Source of the DNA: CAVQCJ01 sp963771835
GTDB lineage: Bacteria; Actinomycetota; Actinomycetes; Prado026
Length of the DNA stretch: 64,000 nucleotides
Direction: 5' to 3'
Assembly (NCBI GenBank): GCA_963771835.1
Contig: CAVYVA010000002.1
Location: 992,001-1,056,000 of the forward strand
The stretch's first letter is position 1. Each line of letters starts with the position of its first letter. This document shows, piece after piece, positions 1-7,992 of this stretch. Both the position numbers and the translations under genes were made by a program. The notes beneath the pieces were generated by a model that searched no databases, was not told the DNA's origin, and was given only the letters and a program-made list of their open reading frames with translations.

Positions 1-136
1 GCCCCCGACCGAGTGAGGAGCAGGGGTCCGGTGCCTCTTTCGTCGGCGGTCAGGTCCAGGGTGCGAGCGACTGGGGGGTTGTCGCTGGCACTGCTCGCGA
101 CGACCGCCTGGCTGGTGGGACGGCGGGGCACGTGAC
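1..136 (-). pseudogene. Tyrosine recombinase (integrase) fragment, runs off the left edge
   Basis: Read on the minus strand, this stretch translates to a segment containing PPVARTLDLTADERGTGPLL followed by LLTRSG. It resembles the catalytic-domain region of phage-type tyrosine recombinases, which often read like 'GERTxGPLLLTRxGxRMDR' here. The matching part begins abruptly just beyond the MetE-like gene, with no N-terminal half or credible start, so it looks like a 5'-truncated remnant whose 3' part continues outside the window. The family call is recalled from memory and rests on about 30 residues. The alternative is a chance open frame. Confidence 0.4.
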
Positions 137-151
137 CTCGCCGTCGGTCGA

Positions 152-1282
152 TCAGCCCCAGACGGCCGCGGCGGTCGCGACGACCAGCTCGAGCTTGGCG
201 AGCTGCTCGTCGGAGGTCAGCGCATTGCCCTCCACGGTGGAGGAGAAGCCGCACTGCGGTGACAGGCACAGCTGGTCGAGCGGCACCACCTCAGCGGCTT
301 CGTCGATGCGGCGGCGCAACGCGTCCGTCGACTCCAGCGCCCCGCGCTTGGTGGTGACGAGCCCGAGCACCACCCGCTTGCCGGGCGGCACGAATCGCAG
401 CGGCGCGAACCCACCGGAGCGCTGATCGTCGTACTCCAGGAAGAAACCATCCACATCGAGCTGGGAGAACAGCGCCTCGGCGACGAAGTCGTACGACCCC
501 TCGGCCGCCCACGACGAGCGGTAGTTGCCGCGGCACATGTGGGTGGTAACGCGCAGGTCGTCCGGACGCCCGGCGAGCACGGCGTTGATGGTGCGGATGT
601 AGCGCTCGTGCTGGTGCTCGGCGTCGTCGCCACGGGCGGCGATCATCGCGCGCTGCGCGGGGTCGTTGAGGTAGGCGAGGCTCGTGTCGTCCAGCTGCAG
701 GTACCGGCAGCCCAGGTCGTACACACCCTGCAGCTGGGCGCGGTAGGCGGCGACCAGGTCAGCCCAGAACTGCTCCCGGTCCGGGTAGACGGCCGGGTCC
801 AGCGACGCCGGCCCGCCGCGGTAGTCGACCATGCTCGGCGAGGGGATCGTGAGCTTGGGGACCGCGGTCGTCACCGTCCCGGCCAGGAACGAGAAGGCGT
901 CCGCGAAGATCGTGCGCGGCAGGGCGATCCGCTCGTGCACCCGCAGCGCCGCGGCCTCGAAGTCGACGTCGCCCTCCTCGTTGCGGAAGTGCACGGTGAG
1001 CTTCTCCTGCGCTGGGTCGATCCCGCCGAGCGCGTAGATGAAGTCCATGTGCCAGGAGGTGCGCCGGAACTCACCGTCGGTCGCGGACCGCAGGCCGACC
1101 GACTCCTGCATGGCGACGGCGCCCCGCACGGCCGCGTCCTCTACCGCGCGCAGCTCGTCGGCAGTGATCTCGCCGGCGGCGCGGGCCTGACGCGCACCCA
1201 GCAGCTCGGGCGGGCGCAGCAGGCTGCCCACGTGGTCGGCGCGGAACGGAGGTGTGGCGACAGGCTGTGCGGAGAGCGACAT
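152..1282 (-). CDS. Cobalamin-independent methionine synthase (MetE C-terminal)-like protein
   Basis: A 376-residue, single-domain relative of the MetE catalytic half (YxjG-like group). The zinc-binding set of that fold is visible: His248 and Cys250 in THMCRGN, Glu283, and Cys344 in SPQCGF. The N-terminal HVGSLLRP motif is also typical. It lacks the N-terminal MetE duplication, as is usual for stand-alone homologues, many of which have unknown methyl donors and acceptors. It lies 29 bp downstream of pobA on the same strand, so it is probably co-transcribed with it. A methyl-transfer role linked to methoxylated aromatics is possible, but that is inference from position only. Confidence 0.8.
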   Translation of the reverse strand: MSLSAQPVATPPFRADHVGSLLRPPELLGARQARAAGEITADELRAVEDAAVRGAVAMQESVGLRSATDGEFRRTSWHMDFIYALGGIDPAQEKLTVHFRNEEGDVDFEAAALRVHERIALPRTIFADAFSFLAGTVTTAVPKLTIPSPSMVDYRGGPASLDPAVYPDREQFWADLVAAYRAQLQGVYDLGCRYLQLDDTSLAYLNDPAQRAMIAARGDDAEHQHERYIRTINAVLAGRPDDLRVTTHMCRGNYRSSWAAEGSYDFVAEALFSQLDVDGFFLEYDDQRSGGFAPLRFVPPGKRVVLGLVTTKRGALESTDALRRRIDEAAEVVPLDQLCLSPQCGFSSTVEGNALTSDEQLAKLELVVATAAAVWG

Positions 1283-1311
1283 CTGGGACCTCCCTCGGAA
1301 CGACGGCCAGG

Positions 1312-2487
1312 TCAGCGACCGGGCCAGCCCGTGTAGCCCTCGGCCAGGTACGTCCTACCCGCCGTGGAGTCGACCAGGGACTCCAGCTCGCCGAGCTGGC
1401 GGCGAGCGTCGAACTCGGACGAGTCCGGCAACGAGTGCAGCATCGTGGTCATCCAGTACGAGAAATGCTGCGCGCGCCACACCCGCCCTAGCGCCCGCGG
1501 GCCGTACTCGTCGAGCGCGCCGACCTCGCCGTCGACGATGGCACGCTCGAGGATCCTGGCCAGCACGCGGACGTCCGCGAGCGCGAGGTTGAGCCCCTTG
1601 GCCCCAGTCGGCGGGACGGTGTGCGCGGCGTCACCGGCTAGCAGGAGGCGCCCATACCGCATCGGCTCCGCCACGAAGCTGCGGAAGCGGAGCACGGCCT
1701 TGTCGGTGATCGGACCCTCGTGCAGCGCGAAGCCGTCGACGCCGGCCACGCGAGCCTGCAGCTCGGCCCAGACCCTGTCGTCGGACCACGTGTCGACGTC
1801 TTCGTCGGGGTCGCACTGCAGGTACATCCTCTGCAGCGTCTCGGTGCGCTGGCTGATCAGGGCGAACCCACGGTCGGAGTGGCAGTAGACGAGGACCTCT
1901 GCGTTCTTCGGGGCCTGGGCGAGGATCCCGAACCACGCGAAAGGGTACTCCCGGAAGTAGTGCACCCGCTGACCGGTCGGCACCTCGGACCGACAGACGG
2001 AGCGTGAGCCGTCGGCCCCCACCAGGTACTCGCAGCGCACCTCCTGAGGCTTCCCGTCGGCGTCGGTGAAGGCGATGCCGGGGTGGTCGCCGGCGACGTC
2101 GAGCACGCGCGTCGCCGACACGCCGAACCGCACGTCACCACCGTCGCGTACGCGCGCGTCGGCCAGGTCGACGAACACGTCGGTCTGCGGGTAGAGCCAC
2201 ACCGACTCACCGACCAGGCCCGCGAAATCGACGGGGTGGCTGACGCCGCCGAACCGCAGCTGGATGCCGTCGTGCCGCACCCCGTCACGCAGCACCCGGT
2301 CGCTGACGCCGGAGTCCACCAGGAGCCGGGCGCTGTCGGCCTCGAGGATGCCAGCGCGGACGGTGTGCTCAATCTCGTCCCGCGTGCGGTCGTCGACGAC
2401 GAGCGAGTCGATGCCGGCGACGGCGAGCAGGTGGGAGAGCATCAGGCCGGCCGGACCGGCGCCGACGATGCCCACCTGCGTCCGCAC
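1312..2487 (-). CDS. pobA: 4-hydroxybenzoate 3-monooxygenase
   Basis: A flavoprotein hydroxylase converting 4-hydroxybenzoate to protocatechuate with NAD(P)H and O2. The GTG at 2487 gives the family-typical N-terminus MRTQVGIVGAGPAGL, with the FAD-binding GxGxxG at residues 9-14. The longer frame would start at a TTG lying directly against a GGGGGAGG run, which is unlikely. The second FAD/NADPH motif (LVGADGSRS) and the third (LLLAGDAAHTVPPTGAKGLN) are intact. At 391 residues it matches Pseudomonas PobA in length. Its product is the substrate of PcaHG, encoded by the divergent operon about 2 kb away. A palindromic operator candidate lies 43 bp upstream of the start. Confidence 0.92.
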   Translation of the reverse strand: MRTQVGIVGAGPAGLMLSHLLAVAGIDSLVVDDRTRDEIEHTVRAGILEADSARLLVDSGVSDRVLRDGVRHDGIQLRFGGVSHPVDFAGLVGESVWLYPQTDVFVDLADARVRDGGDVRFGVSATRVLDVAGDHPGIAFTDADGKPQEVRCEYLVGADGSRSVCRSEVPTGQRVHYFREYPFAWFGILAQAPKNAEVLVYCHSDRGFALISQRTETLQRMYLQCDPDEDVDTWSDDRVWAELQARVAGVDGFALHEGPITDKAVLRFRSFVAEPMRYGRLLLAGDAAHTVPPTGAKGLNLALADVRVLARILERAIVDGEVGALDEYGPRALGRVWRAQHFSYWMTTMLHSLPDSSEFDARRQLGELESLVDSTAGRTYLAEGYTGWPGR

Positions 2488-2529
2488 CCGGTCAGCCAAC
2501 CTCCCCCGGTGGCGGCCGCACCAGCCCGT

Positions 2530-2548
2530 TCTTCCGCTGAGCGGAAGA
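2530..2548. promoter_or_regulatory. Perfect 19-bp palindrome, probable IclR-family operator upstream of pobA
   Basis: The sequence TCTTCCGCTGAGCGGAAGA has two perfect 9-bp arms around a central G. It sits between the IclR gene stop and the pobA start. A near-copy (one arm mismatch) occurs at 3354-3372, upstream of the IclR gene and pcaF. The duplication at exactly the two control regions of the pathway supports an operator bound by the regulator encoded between them. This is inferred from the pattern. Confidence 0.7.
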
Positions 2549-2550
2549 GC

Positions 2551-3324
2551 TCAAGGCGTGACGGGGTCGGCGGCGAGGCGTCGGGAGATGCCCCTGGCGG
2601 CGACCTGGAGCACGGGCACCAGACGCATCAGGTCTCGCCGCAGGCTGGTCACGACGATGCCGAGCGCCGCAGCCAACGCGCCGTCGTCGTGGAACACCGG
2701 TACGGCGACCGAGCACGTCCCGACAGTCATCTCCTCTTCAGTGCGCGCGAAGCCCCGCTCGCGCACGGACTGCAGCTCACGACGCAGTCGACGCGCGTCG
2801 ACGATGGTGCGCCGAGTGACTCGCTGCGGCGACCGCAGCGCAGCGTCCACGACGTCGTCAGGCGCGTACGCCAGCAGGACCTTGCCCACACCGGTGGCGT
2901 GCAGCGGGAGGCGACGCCCGGCACCGCTGAGGATCGGGACCGATCGCTCGCCCGAGATGCGCTCCACGTACAGCGCCGCCAGCCCGTCCCTGATCGCGAG
3001 GTGGACGTTGTCGTGGGTCGCCGCATACACGTCCTGCATGTACGGCGTCGCGGCGTCGCGCAGCCTGGTCTGCACGGGAGCGAGCAGCCCGATCTGCCAG
3101 AGCCGACGGCCCACCTCGTACGTTCCGTCGGCGCCACGGGTGAGCATCTCGGCCGCCACGAGACCGCCCACCAGCCGGTGCGTCGTGGTCAGCGGCAGGT
3201 TGGCCCGACGGGCGATCTCGGACAGCGGCATCTGCGGGTGCTCGCCGTCGAACGCGCAGAGCACGGCCATCACCCCGGCGGTGGCCGTGCGTCCGGGCTC
3301 CCTGCTCCCGCCTGCCATCACCAC
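2551..3324 (-). CDS. IclR-family regulator of the pob/pca genes (PcaR/PobR-like)
   Basis: A 257-residue protein with an N-terminal winged helix-turn-helix (about residues 15-70, including LSEIARRANLPLTTTHRLVG) followed by an IclR effector-binding domain (about 85-250, with HATGVGKVLLAY and ERGFARTEEEMTVG). IclR proteins of this kind (PcaU, PcaR, PobR) control protocatechuate and 4-hydroxybenzoate genes, responding to pathway intermediates. It is transcribed away from pcaF and towards pobA, and is flanked by two copies of one palindrome, the expected arrangement for autoregulation plus control of both branches. Activator versus repressor cannot be read from the sequence. The start may be GTG 3324, GTG 3321 or ATG 3318. 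Confidence 0.88.
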   Translation of the reverse strand: MVMAGGSREPGRTATAGVMAVLCAFDGEHPQMPLSEIARRANLPLTTTHRLVGGLVAAEMLTRGADGTYEVGRRLWQIGLLAPVQTRLRDAATPYMQDVYAATHDNVHLAIRDGLAALYVERISGERSVPILSGAGRRLPLHATGVGKVLLAYAPDDVVDAALRSPQRVTRRTIVDARRLRRELQSVRERGFARTEEEMTVGTCSVAVPVFHDDGALAAALGIVVTSLRRDLMRLVPVLQVAARGISRRLAADPVTP

Positions 3325-3353
3325 CGCTTCCTCTCGCGGCCGACAAGCCCGTC

Positions 3354-3372
3354 GCTTCCACTGAGCGGAAGC
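3354..3372. promoter_or_regulatory. 19-bp imperfect palindrome, second IclR operator candidate in the iclR-pcaF intergenic region
   Basis: GCTTCCACTGAGCGGAAGC has 9-bp arms around a central G with a single mismatch. Its core (CTTCC-R-CTGAGCGGAAG) matches the palindrome at 2530-2548. It lies between the divergent IclR gene and pcaF, just upstream of a possible pcaF -35 element, so one bound regulator could act on both directions. Confidence 0.68.
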
Positions 3373-3379
3373 CCGACCT

Positions 3380-3408
3380 GTCGATAGGCTCTCACGCCCG
3401 CCTACGCT
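3380..3408 (+). promoter_or_regulatory. Possible pcaF promoter (weak match)
   Basis: GTCGAT (3380-3385) and TACGCT (3403-3408) are spaced by 17 bp. The -10 hexamer lies only 6 bp before the ATG of pcaF, which would give a leaderless or near-leaderless mRNA, a common arrangement in actinomycetes. It also fits the poor Shine-Dalgarno sequence in front of pcaF. The -35 match is weak. Confidence 0.3.
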
Positions 3409-3414
3409 CCGGGG

Positions 3415-4596
3415 ATGGCCGGCGCAGCGTTCGTCCTGGACGCGGTACGGACGCCGTTCGGCCGCTACGGCGGCGCGCTCGCCGGCGTCCGCCCCGACGA
3501 TTTGGCTGCGCAGACCCTGTCGGCGCTGCTGTCCCGCTCCCCCGGCCTAGACCCCGCGACGATCGACGACGTCGTGCTCGGTGACGCCAACGCCGCCGGC
3601 GAGGACAACCGCGACGTGGCGCGGCTGGCTGTCCTGCTGGCCGGGCTGCCGACGTCGGTCCCAGGAAGCACGGTCAACCGGCTGTGCGGCTCCGGGCTGG
3701 AGGCGGTGATCCAGGCGGCGCGTGCGGTGGCGTCTGGTGACTGTGCGACCGTCGTCGCCGGCGGCGTCGAGTCGATGACCCGCGCGCCGTGGGTCCTGCC
3801 CAAGCCGGACGTGGCGTTCCCGCGCGGGCACGAGACGCTGCACTCGACGACGCTGGGCTGGCGGATGGTCAACCCGGCGATGCCGACGCAGTGGACCGTC
3901 TCGCTCGGCGAGGCGACCGAGATCCTGGCCAGGCGGTGGGCGATCACGCGTGAGGCTCAGGACGCGTTCGCCCTGCGCAGCCACCAGCTGGCACACCGGG
4001 CGTGGCAGGGCGGCGTGTACGACGCCGAGGTCGTCCCAGTCCCCGGCGTTGAGCTCGCGCGCGACGAGTCGATCCGCGAGGCCACGACGCTGGAGGCGCT
4101 GGCCCGCCTGCGGCCCGCGTTCCGCGCGGACGGGACCGTGACGGCCGGGAACTCCTCGCCGCTCAACGACGGCGCGGCGATGGTGCTGGTCGGCGACGAG
4201 TCATCCGCGCACGCCATGGGGCGAGCACCGATGGCGCGCGTCGCCGCCTCCGCGGTGACGGCTGTCGACCCCGACGTGTTCGGCGTCGGTCCGGTCGAGG
4301 CCGCCCGCCGCGCCCTGAAGCGTGCCGGGATCGGGTGGGACGACCTGCGGTACGTCGAGCTGAACGAGGCGTTCGCCGCGCAGTCGCTCGCCTGCCTGGC
4401 CGAGTGGCCCGACCTGGACCCGGACAAGGTCAACGCGTTCGGTGGCGCGCTCGCCATCGGGCATCCGCTGGGAGCCTCGGGTGCGCGCGTGCTCGGCTCC
4501 CTCGCACACCGGTTGGTCGCGGCCGGCGGTGGCTGGGGCCTGGCCGCGATCTGCATCGGCGTAGGCCAGGGCCTCGCCGTGGTCCTCGAAGCGTGA
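3415..4596 (+). CDS. pcaF: 3-oxoadipyl-CoA thiolase
   Basis: A 393-residue thiolase-fold enzyme. The nucleophile Cys91 lies in VNRLCGSG, and the catalytic His350 (IGHPLGASGAR) and Cys380 (CIGVGQG) are present. Within a pca operon the expected reaction is 3-oxoadipyl-CoA plus CoA to succinyl-CoA plus acetyl-CoA, the last step of the beta-ketoadipate pathway. It is the first gene of the plus-strand operon, 12 bp before pcaH. Sequence alone does not exclude general acetyl-CoA acyltransferase activity. It could also serve beta-oxidation-type thiolysis for the adjacent minus-strand operon, which has no thiolase of its own. Confidence 0.88.
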   Translation: MAGAAFVLDAVRTPFGRYGGALAGVRPDDLAAQTLSALLSRSPGLDPATIDDVVLGDANAAGEDNRDVARLAVLLAGLPTSVPGSTVNRLCGSGLEAVIQAARAVASGDCATVVAGGVESMTRAPWVLPKPDVAFPRGHETLHSTTLGWRMVNPAMPTQWTVSLGEATEILARRWAITREAQDAFALRSHQLAHRAWQGGVYDAEVVPVPGVELARDESIREATTLEALARLRPAFRADGTVTAGNSSPLNDGAAMVLVGDESSAHAMGRAPMARVAASAVTAVDPDVFGVGPVEAARRALKRAGIGWDDLRYVELNEAFAAQSLACLAEWPDLDPDKVNAFGGALAIGHPLGASGARVLGSLAHRLVAAGGGWGLAAICIGVGQGLAVVLEA

Positions 4597-4608
4597 GGAG
4601 GTGCGCCG

Positions 4609-5325
4609 ATGAGACTGCCGAGCTATGAGCTGCCAGAAGCCGGTTCGCGACCGCCGCTGGCGTACCCCGCCTACCGGAGCACCCAACTGCGCGCACCGAT
4701 GAACGCCCCGGTCGACCTACCGCAACGACTCACCGAAGTCACCGGACCGCTGCTGGGTGCAGACCGGGTCCTGCCCGGCGACAACGACCTGACCAGGCGG
4801 CACGACGGCGAGCCCATTGGCCAGCGAATCATCGTGCACGGTCGCGTACTCGACTCGGGCGGGCGCCCGGTCCCGGACACGCTGCTGGAGATCTGGCAGG
4901 CAAACGCCGCAGGGCGCTACCGGCACCTTCGCGACCAGTGGGACGCGCCGCTCGACCCGAACTTCGACGGGCTGGGGCGTACCGTCACCGACTCGCTCGG
5001 GCAGTACGAGTTCGTCACGGTCAAGCCGGGCGCGTACCCCTGGCTGAACCATGCCAACGCCTGGCGCCCGGCACACATCCACTACTCGCTGTTCGGTCGT
5101 GCGTTCACCCAGCGCCTGGTCACCCAGATGTACTTCCCGGGCGACCCGCTCTTCCCGTACGACCCGATCTACGGCTCGGTGCCGGACGAGAAGGCGCGGC
5201 AGCGGATGATCTCCCGGTTCGACCTCGAGCAGACCCGGCCGAGCTGGGCGCTGGCGTTCGAGTTCGACATCGTCCTGCGTGGGGCGGCTGCCACGCCGTT
5301 CGAGGACGAGGAGGACGAGCCGTGA
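4609..5325 (+). CDS. pcaH: Protocatechuate 3,4-dioxygenase beta subunit
   Basis: A 238-residue subunit carrying the non-haem iron(III) site of intradiol ring cleavage (protocatechuate to 3-carboxy-cis,cis-muconate). Candidate ligands are the Tyr of GRYRH, the Tyr of GAYPW, and the two His of WRPAHIHYS, the classic Tyr2His2 set. A strong ribosome site (GAGGAGG near 4596) precedes the ATG at 4609. The stop overlaps the GTG start of pcaG, consistent with translational coupling for stoichiometric assembly of the two subunits. Confidence 0.95.
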   Translation: MRLPSYELPEAGSRPPLAYPAYRSTQLRAPMNAPVDLPQRLTEVTGPLLGADRVLPGDNDLTRRHDGEPIGQRIIVHGRVLDSGGRPVPDTLLEIWQANAAGRYRHLRDQWDAPLDPNFDGLGRTVTDSLGQYEFVTVKPGAYPWLNHANAWRPAHIHYSLFGRAFTQRLVTQMYFPGDPLFPYDPIYGSVPDEKARQRMISRFDLEQTRPSWALAFEFDIVLRGAAATPFEDEEDEP

Positions 5326-5885
5326 GCCTGGGGCAGACGCCGTCGCAGACGGTCGGGCCGTACCTGGCCATCGGGCTGACCTGGGAAGACGGCCCGTTCG
5401 CCGTCGCGCCGGGCACGCCGGGCGCCTTCTGGCTGCGTGGGCGGCTGCTCGACGGGGCCGGCGAGCCCGTGCCGGACGGGATGGTGGAGACGTGGCAGGC
5501 GGACGGCGACGGCCGCTTCGACCACCCGGACGACCCACGCGGCGCCGTGCGAGCGCCCGGGTTCCGTGGTCTCGGTCGCAGTCTCACCGACACTGACGGA
5601 CGATGGGGCGTGCACACCCTCAGGCCGGGTCGGGTCCCGGACGGGCTCGGCGGGCGGCAGGCGCCGCACGTGGACGTCTCGGTGTTCGCGCGCGGGCTCC
5701 TCGACCGGCTCGTGACCCGCGTGTACTTCGCCGACGAGTCAGCCGCGAACGCGCTGGACGCGACGCTGCTCTCGTTGCCGGACGACGCTGCGCGCGCGAC
5801 GCTGCTCGCGCGTCCGGACGTGGACGGCTACCGACTCGACATCAGCCTGCAGGGACCGGATGAGACCGTCTTCTTCCGGGTCTGA
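5322..5885 (+). CDS. pcaG: Protocatechuate 3,4-dioxygenase alpha subunit
   Basis: A 187-residue intradiol-dioxygenase-fold subunit beginning MSLGQTPSQTVGPYLAIGL, the usual alpha-subunit opening. The start is the GTG at 5322, which overlaps the pcaH stop (GTGA). Alpha subunits lack the iron ligands and complete the (alpha-beta-Fe) protomer, and no Tyr2His2 set is seen here. The 3' end overlaps the pcaB start by 26 bp. The longer open frame running upstream through pcaH is only a reading-frame extension. Confidence 0.93.
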   Translation: MSLGQTPSQTVGPYLAIGLTWEDGPFAVAPGTPGAFWLRGRLLDGAGEPVPDGMVETWQADGDGRFDHPDDPRGAVRAPGFRGLGRSLTDTDGRWGVHTLRPGRVPDGLGGRQAPHVDVSVFARGLLDRLVTRVYFADESAANALDATLLSLPDDAARATLLARPDVDGYRLDISLQGPDETVFFRV

Positions 5886-7032
5886 CCCGGGCCTGTTCGG
5901 CGCTGTGCTAGCCCGTGGGGCGGCCGCCGCCGAGGTTGGCGACGCAGCGTGGCTGCGCGCGCTGCTCGACGTCGAGGTAGCGCTCGCCGCGGCGGCCGCC
6001 GACGTCGGGCTGGTGGACCGCGCCGCTGCGGACGACGTCGCACAGGCATGCACGGACGTGGACGCCTACGACCTGGGCGCGATCGGGGCCGGAGCGGCCG
6101 CCACGGGAACGCCGGTGCTGCCGCTCGTCGACGCGATCCGCGCTGCGGTCCCCGAGCCGGCGCGTCTCGCGGTGCACCTCGGCGCCACCAGCCAGGACGT
6201 CCTCGACTCCGCGATGATGCTGGTCGCGCGGCGTGCGCTGGGGCACCTCACGACCGACCTTCGCGCAGCGGCCGACGTCGCCACGAGCCTGGCCGGGGAG
6301 TACCGAGACACCGTCATGGCCGGGCGGACGCTAGGCCAGCAGGCCGTGCCGGTGACGTTCGGGCTGGTCTGCGTGCAGTGGTCGTTCGGGCTGGACGGCG
6401 CGGCGAGGCGACTGCGGGACGTCGTCGCGGCGCTGCCCGTGCAGTACGGCGGTGCTGCCGGGACCAGGGCGGCAGCCGAGGGACGCGGGGCCGAGCTCGC
6501 CGCCCGGCTGGCCCAGCGCCTGGACCTGCGCGACCCCGTGCTGCCGTGGCACACCGTGCGGCTGCCGGTCGCCGACCTCGCCGGGGCGCTCGGCACGACG
6601 TGCGGCATCGTCGCCAAGGTAGCGACCGACGTCGTGCTGCTCGCGCAGACCGAGGTCGGCGAGGTCTCCGACTCCGACACGTCTCGTGGTGGCTCGTCGG
6701 CGATGGCACACAAGGCCAATCCCGTCGCGGCCGTCTGCGCCCGCGCCTGCGCGCAGCGTGGACCCGGACTGGCCGGGATGCTGCTCGCGGCGATGGAGCA
6801 GGAGCACCAGCGCGCCGCCGGCGAGTGGCACACCGAGTGGGGCACGCTCCGCGACCTGATCACGACGACCGGTTCCGCAAGCGCCTGGCTGCGCGATTGC
6901 CTGGAGCACCTGGTCGTGCACCCGGAGCGGATGGCGGCGAACCTCAGTCACAACCTCCGTGGCGGCGTCGGCACCGGTGATGCGGGCACCCTGGTCGATC
7001 TCGTGCTCCGCGACCGCGACGGGGACAGATGA
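5860..7032 (+). CDS. pcaB: 3-carboxy-cis,cis-muconate cycloisomerase
   Basis: A 390-residue member of the fumarase/aspartase superfamily. It has the HLGATSQDVLDSAMML motif (about residue 107) and the signature loop SDSDTSRGGSSAMAHKANP (about 268-286), which carries the superfamily serine and mobile loop. It cyclises 3-carboxymuconate to 4-carboxymuconolactone after PcaHG. Translation appears coupled at both ends: 26-bp overlap with pcaG and an ATGA overlap with the following pcaD remnant. Bacterial PcaB proteins are often longer (about 450), but shorter actinobacterial forms are usual. Confidence 0.9.
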   Translation: MRPSSSGSDPGLFGAVLARGAAAAEVGDAAWLRALLDVEVALAAAAADVGLVDRAAADDVAQACTDVDAYDLGAIGAGAAATGTPVLPLVDAIRAAVPEPARLAVHLGATSQDVLDSAMMLVARRALGHLTTDLRAAADVATSLAGEYRDTVMAGRTLGQQAVPVTFGLVCVQWSFGLDGAARRLRDVVAALPVQYGGAAGTRAAAEGRGAELAARLAQRLDLRDPVLPWHTVRLPVADLAGALGTTCGIVAKVATDVVLLAQTEVGEVSDSDTSRGGSSAMAHKANPVAAVCARACAQRGPGLAGMLLAAMEQEHQRAAGEWHTEWGTLRDLITTTGSASAWLRDCLEHLVVHPERMAANLSHNLRGGVGTGDAGTLVDLVLRDRDGDR

Positions 7033-7595
7033 CCGCGGTCGACCTCGCGTACGAGGTGCACGGGGCGGACCACCTGCCGACGGTCCTGCTCACCGGTTCG
7101 CTCGGCAGCACCACGCAGATGTGGCAGCCGCAGCTTGCGGCGCTGTCTGCGCGCTTTCGCCTCGTCGCGGTCGCCACCCGCGGCCACGGCGGTCCGCCGG
7201 TGCCACCGCCGCCGTACGACGTCGAGGACCTGGCCGCGGACCTGGACCGCGTCCTCGACCGGCTCGGCGTCGAGCAGGCGAACGCGGTCGGCCTGTCCCT
7301 GGGTGGTCTGTCGGTCCTACAGCTCGCGGCTACCCGGCCGCACCGGCTCGACCGGGTCGTGGTCCTGTGCACCTCGGCACGGTTCACGCCCGCAGGCGCG
7401 TGGGTGCAGCGCGCGCACCTGGTTCGAGACCGACGGCCTCGCGTCGATCGCGCCAGCGGTGGTCGCGCGGTGATTCACGGCTGCGCACACTCGGGCGGAC
7501 CCACGGCTCACCTGGCCAACCTCGACCAGCCCGACGCGGTGACCGCGCTGCTGCTCGACCACCTCACGGGCGAGATCGCCCGGGAAGGAGCCTGA
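7029..7595 (+). pseudogene. pcaD: Decayed 3-oxoadipate enol-lactonase (pcaD) with frameshift, nonsense codon and internal deletion
   Basis: Residues 1-125 are a good alpha/beta-hydrolase N-terminal half, with the nucleophile elbow GLSLGG. At about 7425-7430 the homologous reading moves to the +1 frame (DGLASIAPAVVAR). There a TGA at 7471-7473 sits where a TGG Trp codon is expected. A few codons later the gene jumps to the far C-terminus (AHLANLDQPDAVTALLLDHL), back in the first frame. Roughly 70 codons, including the acid residue of the triad, are missing: 188 codons here against about 250 usually. The start still overlaps the pcaB stop (ATGA). The frame stays open by chance, so it could be miscalled as intact. 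Confidence 0.85.
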
Positions 7596-7596
7596 C

Positions 7597-7983
7597 GTGG
7601 ACGACGAGACCCGGCACGCGCAGGGGATGCAGATCCGGCGTCAGGTGCTCGGGGACGCCCATGTCGACGCGGCGATCGACCGGACGACACCGGTCACCGA
7701 GATGTTCCAGGACTTCATCACCCGGTACGCATGGGGCGACGTCTGGTCCCGGCCTGGGCTGGACCCGCGCACGCGCAGCCTGGTGACGGTGGCGCTGCTG
7801 GCCGCGCTCGGGCGGACCGACGAGCTCGGGATGCACCTGCGCGGGGCACGGCGCAACGGCGTGAGCCCCGACGAGCTGGCCGAGGTGCTGCTGCACACCG
7901 GCGTGTACGCGGGGCTGCCGGCCGCGAACGCCGCGTTCGCGCGGCTGTCCGAGGTGCTCGGCGACGAGGCACGGCGAGGCTGA
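7597..7983 (+). CDS. pcaC: 4-carboxymuconolactone decarboxylase
   Basis: A 128-residue CMD/AhpD-fold protein with the family pattern DVWSRPGLDPRTRSLVTVALL and GVYAGLPAANAAF. It decarboxylates 4-carboxymuconolactone to 3-oxoadipate enol-lactone. The GTG start at 7597 is preceded by GGAAGGAG at 7583-7590 and follows the pcaD stop by 1 bp. In many actinomycetes pcaC is fused to pcaD (pcaL). Here they are separate but adjacent, as if derived from, or ancestral to, that fusion. pcaI follows after 9 bp. Confidence 0.93.
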   Translation: MDDETRHAQGMQIRRQVLGDAHVDAAIDRTTPVTEMFQDFITRYAWGDVWSRPGLDPRTRSLVTVALLAALGRTDELGMHLRGARRNGVSPDELAEVLLHTGVYAGLPAANAAFARLSEVLGDEARRG

Positions 7984-7992
7984 CGACCGCCG

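Noticed and set aside
7029..7595. pcaD as an intact short enol-lactonase
   Set aside because: The frame is open, but the middle is out of frame relative to the family, with a stop in the homologous frame and about 70 codons missing.
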